Shown: positions 45,231 through 53,626, counted from the stretch's first letter. The stretch is DNA of 63,681 nucleotides from Deltaproteobacteria bacterium (GCA_019307815.1 JAFDIV010000024.1:1-63681), one strand, 5' to 3'. The notes: a model not told the origin generated them from the letters alone. Numbers and translations are program-made.

Positions 45231-46917
45231 CTACCACCTCTTTGTCCTCTTGCTCTAATGTCTGGAAGATCAGGGTAAAGCTGGTGCCTTTGCCTTCCTC
45301 GCTTTCCACCTCTACCCTGGCGCCATTTTGGCGCAGCAGGGTTTGTACGATAGAAAGGCCTAGCCCCGTGCCCTCCTTGGCCACTGAGAAGAAGGGGTCA
45401 AAGATGCGGCCCAGCAATTCCTTGGGGATGCCCTGGCCATTGTCGCTTATCTTTAAGGCCGGTTTTTTCCCCTGTGCCTCTATGGTCTCCAGCCTGATCC
45501 GGCCCGTTCCCGGTTCCACTGCCTGGAGTGCATTAAGCAGAAGGTTGATCACCACCTGGATCATCTGATCAGGATCTGCCTGCACCATAACCCGCCTTAC
45601 ACGATTGTCCACTGTAGCGCCTTTTTGATGGATGCGATGGGACAAGAGGGCCAGACTGCGCTCGACTATCTCGGCCAGGTCGCAAGGCACGCGGCGGGAA
45701 GGACGTGGTTGAGCAAAGTGCAACAAGTCCTCAACCAACTGGTTCAGCCGGTTCACCTCTTTGGAGATACCCCGGGCCAAAGCCTTTTCGCTGGGATTGC
45801 GGGCCCTTCTTTCCAGAACCTGGGCGCTGGTCTTTATGCCAGCCAAGGGATTGCGGACCTCGTGGGCAAAGCCGGCCGAGAGCAGGCCCAAGGAAGCCAA
45901 TTTTCCGGCCTGTACCAATTCAGCGTGGCGCTCTTTCAGTTGTTTGGCCATGGTATTGAAGGCATGGGCCAGGTCCCTGGTCTCCCTCCCACCGGAGACC
46001 TGGATACGGTGGTCCAGGTTGCCAGTGGCAAAGTTCCTGGTGCCCTCGATGATGGTTTGCAGGGGTCGGGTGACCCAGCGGCTGAACAATAGGCCAGCTA
46101 TCAAGGCCCCTGCTGCCACCAAGGCTGCAAAGGCCAATGTATTGAATCGAGCCCGAGTGACATCGCTATACAGCACCTTTTCTGGAATACGAACAGAGAT
46201 CTGCCAGTCCAGTAAGGGCAGGGTGGTTGTATATTCCCTTAACTTGCCAGTACCGGAATTGGAGGTAGGGGGCTGCTCGAATAGTTTTGTTCCCTTGGAA
46301 TTGAAGATGATCTTTGTCACCCCCGGACCCAGCGCCAATTCTTTGGTGAAGCCCAAGAAGCTCTTCAAAGATGCCTCGGCACACACCAGACCCACGGGTC
46401 GATTCGGATTCCGGTAGTCATAGATCCTCTTGAACAGTAACATCCGGGGCGGATTGTGGTCCAGGTCTTCCTGATGAAAGTAGCTGTAGGAGGCAGCCCG
46501 CATCACCTGGTTCCGGCCCAGAGTTATGTGAGCGACTGTGGGGCAAGGCGGTGCAGTGGCCACCACCTCGCCCTGATTGGAATAAAGGGTGATGCGGTCG
46601 AAACTCTGGGTATTGATACGAAAAAGCTCCAGTTTTTCTTGCACGGTGCTGCGCTGGCCCGCATGAGGATACTGGAGGAAGCTTAACTGGACATAGGGAA
46701 ACTTGGACATCAGATCCAAGTATTTGAACAAATTGTAGCATCGACTGTCTGTCTGCTCGGCCACCCTCTGGAGCAGTTGGCTTACATGTTGATCGGTGAG
46801 GGAGGTTATGGTGCTGGTATAAGATAGCATGGTGAGATATGAGATAACCCCCAAGGGTAGCAGACCGAAGACCAAGTAAAAGAGAAAAATGCTTCTTTTG
46901 AGGGAAATGTTTTTCAT
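45223..46917 (-). CDS. Membrane sensor histidine kinase with periplasmic sensor
   Basis: 564 residues. TM1 near 10-30, a periplasmic domain of about 230 residues (Cache-like), TM2 near 260-285 (AALVAAGALIAGLLFS), HAMP (RPLQTIIEGTRNFATGNLDH), HisKA with GFAHEVRNPLAGI, HATPase with LLLNALQAV, DNGQGIP and GTGLGLSIV. Architecture resembles DctB/dicarboxylate or amino-acid sensors. It should phosphorylate the downstream NtrC-type regulator. Confidence 0.95.
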   Translation of the reverse strand: MKNISLKRSIFLFYLVFGLLPLGVISYLTMLSYTSTITSLTDQHVSQLLQRVAEQTDSRCYNLFKYLDLMSKFPYVQLSFLQYPHAGQRSTVQEKLELFRINTQSFDRITLYSNQGEVVATAPPCPTVAHITLGRNQVMRAASYSYFHQEDLDHNPPRMLLFKRIYDYRNPNRPVGLVCAEASLKSFLGFTKELALGPGVTKIIFNSKGTKLFEQPPTSNSGTGKLREYTTTLPLLDWQISVRIPEKVLYSDVTRARFNTLAFAALVAAGALIAGLLFSRWVTRPLQTIIEGTRNFATGNLDHRIQVSGGRETRDLAHAFNTMAKQLKERHAELVQAGKLASLGLLSAGFAHEVRNPLAGIKTSAQVLERRARNPSEKALARGISKEVNRLNQLVEDLLHFAQPRPSRRVPCDLAEIVERSLALLSHRIHQKGATVDNRVRRVMVQADPDQMIQVVINLLLNALQAVEPGTGRIRLETIEAQGKKPALKISDNGQGIPKELLGRIFDPFFSVAKEGTGLGLSIVQTLLRQNGARVEVESEEGKGTSFTLIFQTLEQEDKEVVDG

Positions 46918-47443
46918 TGGCGGATTACCCTACCTGCTCCCCACAAATCAATAGGAGACAGTTTTCAGCACTCAGCTCTCAGCCAAAATACCCTGGCTTT
47001 TTCATCCCTTGTTTTTTGCACTGAAGCCTTATGGCTGAGTATTGAGTTCCCCTATCCAAAAATAACAGTTATTGGATAGATACGAAGGATAGGCGCTAAC
47101 CAAAAATTAGGATAGTGATTTCTTGAGAGATGTAAACGAAAAAAGCTGATCACTCTTTTGCCTAAGGCTGGGAGGTGTGGTACGAATGGGCTGACCTTGA
47201 CTATCTTTTTTGGAAAAGGTAATAAAGACCCAAGGCGTTCTGGGGATATTTAGCTAACCATAGATTTTTGCACACCTACATTTGGCCAGCCAATCTTATC
47301 TCCACATTTTTCTTGCCCTGGGGGAAGGTGGACAAAAGCAACAGCCAGGGAAGGAGGTAGAGAAAATGCAACGTAGTACACTGCTATGAAACGGGCGTTG
47401 TCAAGAGCAAAATGCTCCGCGACAGTTATTCCAATAAATGGTA
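46918..47443. other. Intergenic region without a convincing gene
   Basis: No supported protein or RNA gene. An imperfect inverted repeat (TATCC...AATAAC-A-GTTATT...GGATA) lies at about 47053-47079. The stretch probably includes the histidine-kinase promoter, but I see no clear boxes. Confidence 0.4.
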
Positions 47444-47528
47444 GCTCGCTTGCAGGGGGAAACTCCTGCGCGAGAATGGGCCCAACAGTAGCTCGTCGGA
47501 GCGTTGGGGTTTCCCCCTGCAAGCGAGC
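47444..47528. repeat. Large inverted repeat with 20-bp perfect arms
   Basis: GCTCGCTTGCAGGGGGAAAC (47444-47463) is exactly complementary to 47509-47528. Inside are a CCCAAC (47481-47486)/GTTGGG (47503-47508) stem and a GCTC-GTCG-GAGC hairpin (47491-47502). The 3' side is fully paired without gaps; the 5' side has a 17-base bulge and an AGTA bulge. About 30 base pairs in all. It lies downstream of the IS110 transposase and may be an IS end, its target, or a structured RNA. Confidence 0.8.
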
Positions 47529-47827
47529 CTCCGTTCCCTTAGACCTTGTTTTGAGTTATATGGGACAGTCATATGTCCTCTGTTATTTTTTTTGCAAAAA
47601 GGAGCAAGGGGTTGCTTCGACGGTGAATCAAACTGCTATTCGTGGGTTGGGTACCAACATTATTCATTATCCGTCCGGAGGTCACTCGATCTAGCTTCGT
47701 GAATAGGCCATTAGCCCTCAACATAGTGTCCCCGAGTGTCTCCTGACGTACCCCAAGCTCCATTTTGCTCAAACCTTTTGTACAGTGTGAAAAGTTCTTT
47801 GAAAAAGGGTTATCGTTAGGTGAATCT

Positions 47828-48947
47828 TCAGTTGGCTACAGGTTCAGGTTGCATCATGGCCCAAATAAATCCCACGAACTCTCTGGCTATCGCCGTGATT
47901 GCAACCTGTCGAGCTTTGCCCTTCATTATCAGGGCCCAATAGCGTTTATGTAGCCGTTGCATGCACTTTCGGGCTATATTAGCGCTTTTTGCATCTACCT
48001 CAGCTAAATCCTGTCTCATCTGGGGGCCAATGACCGGTTTTCTGACATAATGCTGTACCGATTCTACCAATTGAGTCCTGCAGCGCCTGCCTGCAGCAGG
48101 CAGGGCGGTTACCCGCCTTGGTTATACTACCACCTTTTTGTCTATCACCTGAGGAGTCCTCTGAGGGAATCAGACCAAGAAAAGCCATCAATGCCCTGGG
48201 GTTTGGAAAGCGGCGAAAATCTGTTATTTCTGCAATGAGTATCATTGCAGCAAGAGTGCCGATTCCTTTGAAAGCCCTAAGCCGCTTTACACTGGATGCA
48301 TAGATATCTGAATGCGCAATCTGTTCAATCTGACTATCAAGGTTCTTGATACGTATTTGAAGGTATTGCAGATGTTCCAGATACTCATCCAGGACTTGCT
48401 GAAGTTGAGGGTTGTCAAACCTCAGTTTGGCCAGCCACATGCGATGCTGATGGGTCCATTTCTTCTTAGGCCAGTCCAGCCCCTGCGATAACAGCAAGGA
48501 ATTGATTCGTAGCTTTACCCTCTTTTCATCCTCCTCAAAGGCTAGACGACAACGGATTAAGCTGCGTACCGATTCTTCATATTCTGTGGGCGGATGAACC
48601 ACACTCAACATCCCATGGGCATAGTTTTGCGCTAGATTGCGGGCGTCTCGGAAATCATTCTTTCGTCGATCTCCCTTCTTCTTTGGAACCAAAGAAGGGG
48701 CAATAACATCGCAGTGGTAACCCCACTGTAGCATCTTCCTCTGGAAGCTATAGCCATTACATGAGGCCTCGTAACAGGCCATGATTTCAAAGTCCTTAGC
48801 TAGCTTTTTCATGTATTTTAAAATGACCTTGTCTTCATTCCTTATACGGATAGTTTGATATAGATCCTTTTCACCTTCGACCATAACTGCAATTGAAAGA
48901 GAATTCAGATGGTAATCAATGCCGACATATGCTATCTTTTTCTCCAT
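47828..48947 (-). pseudogene. IS110-family transposase, frameshifted by a palindrome insertion
   Basis: Starts at ATG 48947 (MEKKIAYVGIDYHLNSLSIA) after AAGGAGGAG. The DEDD nuclease set is intact: D in GIDYH, E in CYEASCNG, and KNDFRDARNLA. The C-terminal Transposase_20 part is also present (FKGIGTLAAMILIAEITDFR, LMAFLGLIPSEDSSG, GSITKAGN). Just after GN the reading frame is broken by CCTGCCTG-CAG-CAGGCAGG (48086-48104, plus strand). The true C-terminus continues in another frame as LVESVQHYVRKPVIGPQMRQ to PEPVAN, ending at 47828. Probably inactive. Confidence 0.85.
48086..48104. repeat. Short GC-rich palindrome inside the IS110 transposase
   Basis: CCTGCCTG (48086-48093), loop CAG, CAGGCAGG (48097-48104), flanked by GCG on both sides, like a 3-base target duplication. 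Same CCTGCCTG/CAGGCAGG core as at 53137-53158. Confidence 0.7.
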
Positions 48948-48978
48948 GGGCTGCTCCTCCTTATTATAAGGTTTTTTT

Positions 48979-50664
48979 GTGGCTCCAGGTGTATACCACA
49001 CCTGGGAGCAGCCCGTTTCATATTATCTAGCTTCCCTTGCTGCCGTCCTGGTGTCTTTGACCGTATTGATGGGCATAAGGTGGGCGTATGCGGTTTCCTT
49101 TTCGGCTGACATGGTAGTTGAATACAAGGGAAAAACTGCCAAGTATCCCTTCTATTATACCGATGGCATCTATCGCTATGACAAGACCGAGGATGGCATT
49201 CCGGTCTACTTCCTTGTTAAACAAAAGGCAGATTACATGACTTTCGTGGTTCCGTCGAAGAAGGTCTATTGCAAGGTCCCTAAGGAAGCCGCCTTCTTGA
49301 TGGCCCCTGAAAATGTTATTGAGGCCCAAAGCTTTGCTGCCCCCAAGTATTACCAGCTCGTCTCTGAATCCAAAGAAAGGCTGGGGCCTTTTTCGTGCAA
49401 GAAGCAGGTCTATAACCACAGGAAGCCAATGGAAAAGATCAAGGCTTCTGAGGTCTGGATTGCCGAGAAATACCGCTTTCCCATCAAGATACTGACCTTT
49501 TATAAGGGCAAGGTGCTGGCCCGCTTTGAACTCAAGAATATCAAGGAGGGACAGCTCAAGACAGGGCTTTTGATCATACCCCCAGAGTTCAATGAGATCA
49601 CCATCGAACAACTCCAAAAATTGGGCCGACAACCCCAAAAACCCAAAAGACCCCAATGGAGGGCTAAGGTATCTGCAGTCCCCCTCCTTAGTCCGCCCTT
49701 TGAAAAGAGGCTAAACCAGGGAGACATCATAAGGGTAAAGGTGGTCAAAGGCCACTCCATTGAATTTCGCATGGAAAGCTCGGGCAAGGAACCTGCCTCT
49801 TGGGCTCGGGTGGAATATTATGCCTTCAAGAATGGAAAGCTTGTAAAGAATCTAGGAATATTCGGGGGCTCAGCAACGCCCAAATTCAAGGAGCCACCTC
49901 ATGGGGCAGATGAAATAGTACTGCGGGTGCTCAAGGGCACTCCGCGGCTGTGGGCCGGATCGGCTCCTTCCAACCTCATCAAGTTAGAGCACCTTAGGGG
50001 GTCGAGCGTCAAGTTTTACAGCCTCCCAAAAGGGAAAAGGGTAAAATTGACCTTGACAGACGACCCATCCGATCAAGTCACGTCCCATGGAAAGGTTCTC
50101 TTCTGCCGGGGATCAAGGACCGTGGCACAAGAAGGTTTCAGGCTGCGGGGCGGTGCTTCCAGATCATGGGATGTGGGCAAGTTCAAAAAAGTTGACACCA
50201 TCTTTGTGAAGCTGAAAAAGGGGGCCATTGATGTTCGTATCGAGGATGTCTCTCGGACAGTTTCCGCACCTGTTCAGACAAAGGAGATTGAAAAAGGGCT
50301 CAAGGTATTGCCTTCGCCCTCCCATATAAATTACGGTCTGTGGAAGATCTCCCGCGCAGTGGTCGTCCCGGGCCTCTCCAAGCCTGCACCCATGGATAGG
50401 ATCAAACTGTGCATCACCAAGGATCACTTCATCCCCTTGAAGGAGAGCAGGCTTTCCAACTGCAAAATAACCAATTTGAAAGTCGAGGGCTCGAAGGTAA
50501 TCTGGGACTTTGTATTGACTGCTGGCGATATTAAGATGGTCTGCCACGGCCAGGCCGTGTACCGGGGCGATACCATGGATGGCGTTTATCAAGTCACGGT
50601 GGGCGAAAAGACCAAGATCAACTACAAACTTACCGGCCAGAGGATAGGAAAATGTGACGACTAA
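48979..50664 (+). CDS. Secreted protein with C-terminal DUF3617-like domain; start unclear
   Basis: A hydrophobic export segment (SLAAVLVSLTVLMGIRWAYA) leads to a mature protein of about 520 residues. The first part (KTAKYPFYYTDGIYRYDK) resembles DUF4412/lipoprotein-sorting-type beta proteins; the middle is Pro/Lys-rich; the last 110 residues (GLWKISRAVVVPGL, LCITKDHFIPL, NCKITNLKVEGSKVIWDFVL, TGQRIGKC) fit DUF3617. The first bases overlap the probable IS110 end, so the native start and promoter may have been replaced. GTG 48979 gives the longest form and ATG 49069 a short one lacking most of the signal. Its function is unknown. Confidence 0.75.
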   Translation: MAPGVYHTWEQPVSYYLASLAAVLVSLTVLMGIRWAYAVSFSADMVVEYKGKTAKYPFYYTDGIYRYDKTEDGIPVYFLVKQKADYMTFVVPSKKVYCKVPKEAAFLMAPENVIEAQSFAAPKYYQLVSESKERLGPFSCKKQVYNHRKPMEKIKASEVWIAEKYRFPIKILTFYKGKVLARFELKNIKEGQLKTGLLIIPPEFNEITIEQLQKLGRQPQKPKRPQWRAKVSAVPLLSPPFEKRLNQGDIIRVKVVKGHSIEFRMESSGKEPASWARVEYYAFKNGKLVKNLGIFGGSATPKFKEPPHGADEIVLRVLKGTPRLWAGSAPSNLIKLEHLRGSSVKFYSLPKGKRVKLTLTDDPSDQVTSHGKVLFCRGSRTVAQEGFRLRGGASRSWDVGKFKKVDTIFVKLKKGAIDVRIEDVSRTVSAPVQTKEIEKGLKVLPSPSHINYGLWKISRAVVVPGLSKPAPMDRIKLCITKDHFIPLKESRLSNCKITNLKVEGSKVIWDFVLTAGDIKMVCHGQAVYRGDTMDGVYQVTVGEKTKINYKLTGQRIGKCDD

Positions 50665-50700
50665 TACCCATATCCGTAGGCATCCGATCCGTGGATGGGT

Positions 50701-50731
50701 AGGGGGTTACCCTCAAGGTAGGGTATTCCCC
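50701..50731. repeat. Imperfect inverted repeat after the secreted-protein gene
   Basis: GGGGGTTACCCT and AGGGTATTCCCC match at 10 of 12 positions. It lies between the convergent secreted-protein and VapC genes and may act as a bidirectional terminator, though it lacks a T run. Confidence 0.4.
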
Positions 50732-50733
50732 GA

Positions 50734-50784
50734 CACATTAGATACGTAACGCCTTTTCACAATTCCACAGGATAGGGGAATTGG
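50734..50784. repeat. Dispersed hairpin element, copy 1
   Basis: Shares a layout with 53003-53051: CACATT, GATAC, then CTTTTCACAATTC, CAGGA and GAATTGG. Here the stem is CAATTCC (50760-50766) with GGAATTG (50777-50783). It lies 3' of the PIN toxin gene. Confidence 0.6.
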
Positions 50785-50840
50785 ACGTAACCGCAAGGTC
50801 CTCAGGCATAGAATGTGGATGGTATGGCCTGCCAACCTTG

Positions 50841-51227
50841 CTAATCACCAACCCAAATGAGTTCAAGGCCCTCTATCTTCTTGAACTCCGGATCACCGGT
50901 AATCACTTTGGCCTCCAGCTCCATTGCCAGGGATATACAGAAAGCCTCTGCGTAAGACACAGGATATCTTGATTTAACTTCAGCGGCGCGCCTTATTCGC
51001 TGCCAATTGGGGTTTATGTATTTGATTGGAAAAAGGTCCTTATTCACCCAGAGACTCTCGGCTTCGTCTCTAAAACCGTCTTTGATTAGGCGATAATAGG
51101 TCCCACCGAAATTAATAGAACTCATATGGACTTGACTAGTTCTGAGGTGCTTGTCAACTATCTCATGGCAAGATTCGCCGGTAAGCCATTTGATCAATCC
51201 GTATGTGTCAAGGACAACTACTTCCAC
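50841..51227 (-). CDS. PIN-domain toxin (VapC-like)
   Basis: 128 residues. PIN acidic residues: D7 in VVLDTYGLIKW, E in ADEAESLW-type helix, Asp in VSYAEAFC region and D in VITGDPEF. Overlaps the AbrB-type antitoxin by ten bases. Confidence 0.88.
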   Translation of the reverse strand: MEVVVLDTYGLIKWLTGESCHEIVDKHLRTSQVHMSSINFGGTYYRLIKDGFRDEAESLWVNKDLFPIKYINPNWQRIRRAAEVKSRYPVSYAEAFCISLAMELEAKVITGDPEFKKIEGLELIWVGD

Positions 51228-51466
51228 TGCTCCAGCTTCCGATCCTTTTCTCGTTCTTTTAGGAATTGTTTGCTGGTATACTTTCCTTTGAGCAATCCCC
51301 TCAACTCTTGCCAGTGCTTGACCTTTACACTGGTAGCCAAAGGTTTAAGAATGACTTTCTTGTCTTGGACGGTGACATCCAGTACGGTCCCCTTTTTTAA
51401 CCCGAGCAACTCCCTTATGTCCTTGGGGATCACCACCTGTCCTCTCTCGCTTAATACGGTTCTCAT
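51218..51466 (-). CDS. AbrB-type antitoxin
   Basis: 82 residues from ATG 51466 (GAGG upstream). Begins RTVLSERGQVVIPKDIRELL, the SpoVT/AbrB DNA-binding hairpin, followed by a basic C-terminal tail that should bind the toxin. Confidence 0.9.
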   Translation of the reverse strand: MRTVLSERGQVVIPKDIRELLGLKKGTVLDVTVQDKKVILKPLATSVKVKHWQELRGLLKGKYTSKQFLKEREKDRKLEQWK

Positions 51467-51826
51467 ACAAAACCTCTTCAAGAAATGATAAAACTTACTA
51501 ACAAGATTTTATCTTACTTTTTTACACGTCAAAGAAATAGTGCTTTTGTGGTTTCATACCGGACTGTGGGCTTGTTAGGCGGGAGTGTGTTGATCCCGCA
51601 GAGGAGTGGTGAAAAGTAGGGCTACCACAAGGACATGAATCATTTCTCCTCACTTTTATGGCTTACTTTCTCCTTTCAGGATACACGATATACCCAAAAC
51701 ATCATTATGGCAAACCCAAGCTTGCGATACTGAAATCTATGGAGGGTGCGCAATAATGTGAAAGGGCATATCCGTGACTAGCGACGGAAAACTGGGGGAA
51801 TCGGGTTCATATGCCGGCGAAAGAAT
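51467..51826. other. Gap between two toxin-antitoxin modules
   Basis: About 360 bases with no convincing protein or RNA gene; the first 60 should hold the promoter of the AbrB/VapC pair. A/T-rich start (51490-51540), then unremarkable. Confidence 0.4.
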
Positions 51827-52255
51827 CTATTCCCATCCCGGGGGCATTGTTTCTGCGATTAAATGAGAAATGGAGTTATCCCCTATCCTTTGGTGAGCCC
51901 TTTTGTCAAAGGTCAGCCAGAGTCCTTTTAAGTCTTCGGCAAGTGCGGCATAACATGCGTCATATCCAGTAAGCCCTTTTCTTACGAACTTGTCCGCCCT
52001 TTTGGCCAATCTCTCTGTCATGGGGTGCCTCAAGATCCCACCTTGGAGGATTGGAATGATTCCTTTTCTGAAGGCCTTGAACCCCTCAGGGTGCAGACGC
52101 TGCAACACCGCATAGACCTCAAATGAAAACAACTCTGGTACGGCAAACAGACGCGGTTCTTCAACAACTTTTCGAAGAACAGCCTCGGCATTTGCATCGG
52201 TCTCATCTTCCAGAAACCACCGTACCGCTACAGAGGCATCTATTACCCAGATCAC
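51827..52255 (-). CDS. PIN-domain toxin (VapC-like)
   Basis: 142 residues. D5 in WVIDASVAVRWFLED, E in FSFEVYAVL, D in TGYDACYAAL, D in LTFDKRAH: a full PIN acidic set. Overlaps a Phd-type antitoxin by four bases. Confidence 0.9.
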   Translation of the reverse strand: MIWVIDASVAVRWFLEDETDANAEAVLRKVVEEPRLFAVPELFSFEVYAVLQRLHPEGFKAFRKGIIPILQGGILRHPMTERLAKRADKFVRKGLTGYDACYAALAEDLKGLWLTFDKRAHQRIGDNSISHLIAETMPPGWE

Positions 52256-52524
52256 GTCTCATAACCCCTTAGCTTGCGCAGAACTTCGATGCTGTCTAAT
52301 TTTTGCTTCCTCTTTTTCCTCAAGGCCTTGATGGTCTCAAGAAAACGCCTTTTTTCTTCCTCTGCCTGTACATCCAAAAACCTGCGTTTAAAATCTTCGG
52401 GTGTGACCAACACTGCTCTTATCTTCCTGCCTTTAGAAATGAATATGGGCTGACCGGTTTTCGTCAGGCGATCCAAAATCTCGCCTAGATTATTTCTCAC
52501 CTTGAGTGCATTGACTTCTTCCAC
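52252..52524 (-). CDS. Phd/YefM-type antitoxin
   Basis: 90 residues beginning VNALKVRNNLGEILDRLTKT, GQPIFISKGRKIRAVLVTPE: the Phd/YefM N-terminal DNA-binding fold. The remainder is a charged helix (EEEKRRFLETIKALRKKRKQ) for toxin contact. A GGAGG site precedes the start. Partner of the PIN toxin downstream. Confidence 0.9.
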   Translation of the reverse strand: MEEVNALKVRNNLGEILDRLTKTGQPIFISKGRKIRAVLVTPEDFKRRFLDVQAEEEKRRFLETIKALRKKRKQKLDSIEVLRKLRGYET

Positions 52525-52721
52525 TGGCTGGTACCTCCTGTAGTTTGACTAAAGTCTATAGTGCATATGTGTATATGTCAAGTGCATATTCATATATTCA
52601 CTATATAGCAACCAGCAAACCAGCGAGCCTCGTCCGACTTCGTACCGACAATGCGCCTGTGGGTATTTATAAATCCGCTTTTCTCCGGATTTGTCTCCCT
52701 GGGCCCAGGGTGTGCGGCGCG

Positions 52722-52805
52722 CCTGCCTGTCGCGTTCGCGACGCAGACAGGTGCGGCGAACTCCGGCGGCAGGCGCGCATGCCTGTGCACTGTACGCAGA
52801 CAGGT
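52722..52805. repeat. Tandem GC-rich palindromes
   Basis: CCTGCCTGTCGCG (52722-52734) with CGCGACGCAGACAGG (52737-52751), and a related unit ending in CGCAGACAGG near 52805. Both are imperfect hairpins with CCTG..CAGG ends as in the copies at 48086 and 53137. Confidence 0.6.
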
Positions 52806-53002
52806 CGGCGAGCGGAAGACGGCCTGATCTGTGATGTCAGGTCACAGCGGCACCAGTCAGACCATGCCTCCTCCCAACCATTTCTCCTCTGGTGGAAAGG
52901 CCAAGAATCAAAAAAGGGGCCAAAAAGCCTCTTTCTTAACTCTTGGCTCCCCGCTTGCAACCCTGTTCATAACCACTCTCCACCGCCAGGATATCACCTA
53001 AC

Positions 53003-53051
53003 ACATTGATACACAACATCTTTTCACAATTCTGCAGGACAGCAGAATTGG
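53003..53051. repeat. Dispersed hairpin element, copy 2
   Basis: Same layout as copy 1 at 50734-50784. The stem is CAATTCTGC (53027-53035) with GCAGAATTG (53042-53050), perfect over 9 bp. Positions that differ from copy 1 change on both sides of the stem. Confidence 0.6.
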
Positions 53052-53136
53052 CCGTGCCGCTTGTCGGCATGCCCGGCAGGGCGAGGGCCATGGATGGCCC
53101 GAGTCAAAGAGCGGCACATCCCCGAGGGGGCGGAAA

Positions 53137-53158
53137 CCCTGCCTGCCGACAGGCAGGG
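53137..53158. repeat. Short GC-rich palindrome
   Basis: CCCTGCCTG (53137-53145), loop CCGA, CAGGCAGGG (53150-53158), perfect 9-bp stem. Confidence 0.7.
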
Positions 53159-53293
53159 GCGTTGATTCGGATTTCCTTTCCGCGCCCGAGACCTCCTTCC
53201 TGTCGCGGTCTGTGTCGCGATTTGCCGGGATATGGTGTTCCAAACATAGATGTCTTCTTTGCTCAGAGACTTCCACCACCTCACTAATCTCTC

Positions 53294-53626
53294 TCACAAT
53301 TCAGCGCAAGTTCGCAGTATCTGCTGCACCTCCTGAGGCGAAAGACCACTCGTTCTGTTTGCGAATACCCTCCCAAGGTGAGGGCAAAAACGCGAAGCAG
53401 TCTGTCTACTGAACCGCCCGTTCACAATGCGTGTTCTGGCGTAGCTTAGAATACACGCTGCTCTTGCGCGAGTGATCGACACATAGCACAAACGTGCTGC
53501 TTCTAATACTAGACCTGGATATGACTGGCGCCACGGTCCAGGCAGGATCTCTTCTTTTAGGCCTGGAATAAACACAATTCGTCCCGAAAGACCCTTAGCT
53601 CCATGCATGGCCATGATACCGTACAC
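53294..53626 (-). pseudogene. UvrD/Rep-type helicase, C-terminal fragment
   Basis: MHGAKGLSGRIVFIPGLKEE and LEAARLCYVSITRARAA are the motif V/VI region of superfamily 1 helicases (UvrD/PcrA type). The frame starts just before motif V, so motifs I-IV, over 500 residues, are missing. About 200 bases upstream (53627-53835) show no continuous homology. A decayed remnant, perhaps of a defence or repair gene. Confidence 0.7.

Larger units (their letters stand above)
47530..49015 (-). mobile_element. IS110-family insertion sequence (approximate limits)
   Basis: Built around the broken transposase at 47828-48947. The 5' side is short: the transposase start is under 70 bases from a hairpin (CCAGGTGT/ACACCTGG, 48985-49005), after which a host gene appears to begin. 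On the 3' side about 300 bases lack any gene, as in the IS1111 subgroup, where this space encodes the guide (bridge/seek) RNA. Exact ends cannot be fixed from one copy; IS110 elements leave no reliable terminal repeats. Confidence 0.45.
52525..53293. other. Gene-free region of palindromic repeats
   Basis: About 770 bases without a supported gene. It holds GC-rich palindromes (52722-52751, 52787-52805, 53137-53158), the second copy of the hairpin element (53003-53051), and a direct TGTCGCG repeat at about 53206-53222. Open frames here carry the ACRQAG/LPVGRQ-like runs that such palindromes encode, not real proteins. Confidence 0.5.

Noticed and set aside
47480..47509. GCCCAAC...GTTGGGG resembling integron attC core sites
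   Set aside because: The two motifs are only 29 bases apart end to end, the last base does not fit GTTRRRY, and no gene cassette or integrase is nearby.
52722..53158. CRISPR-like array of repeats
   Set aside because: The palindromes differ in length and sequence, spacing is irregular, and no cas gene is present.
52590..53297. Several open frames rich in Arg, Pro and Cys around 52.6-53.3 kb
   Set aside because: They are translations of GC-rich palindromes (ACRQAG, LPVGRQ-like runs), overlap one another on both strands and have no family resemblance.
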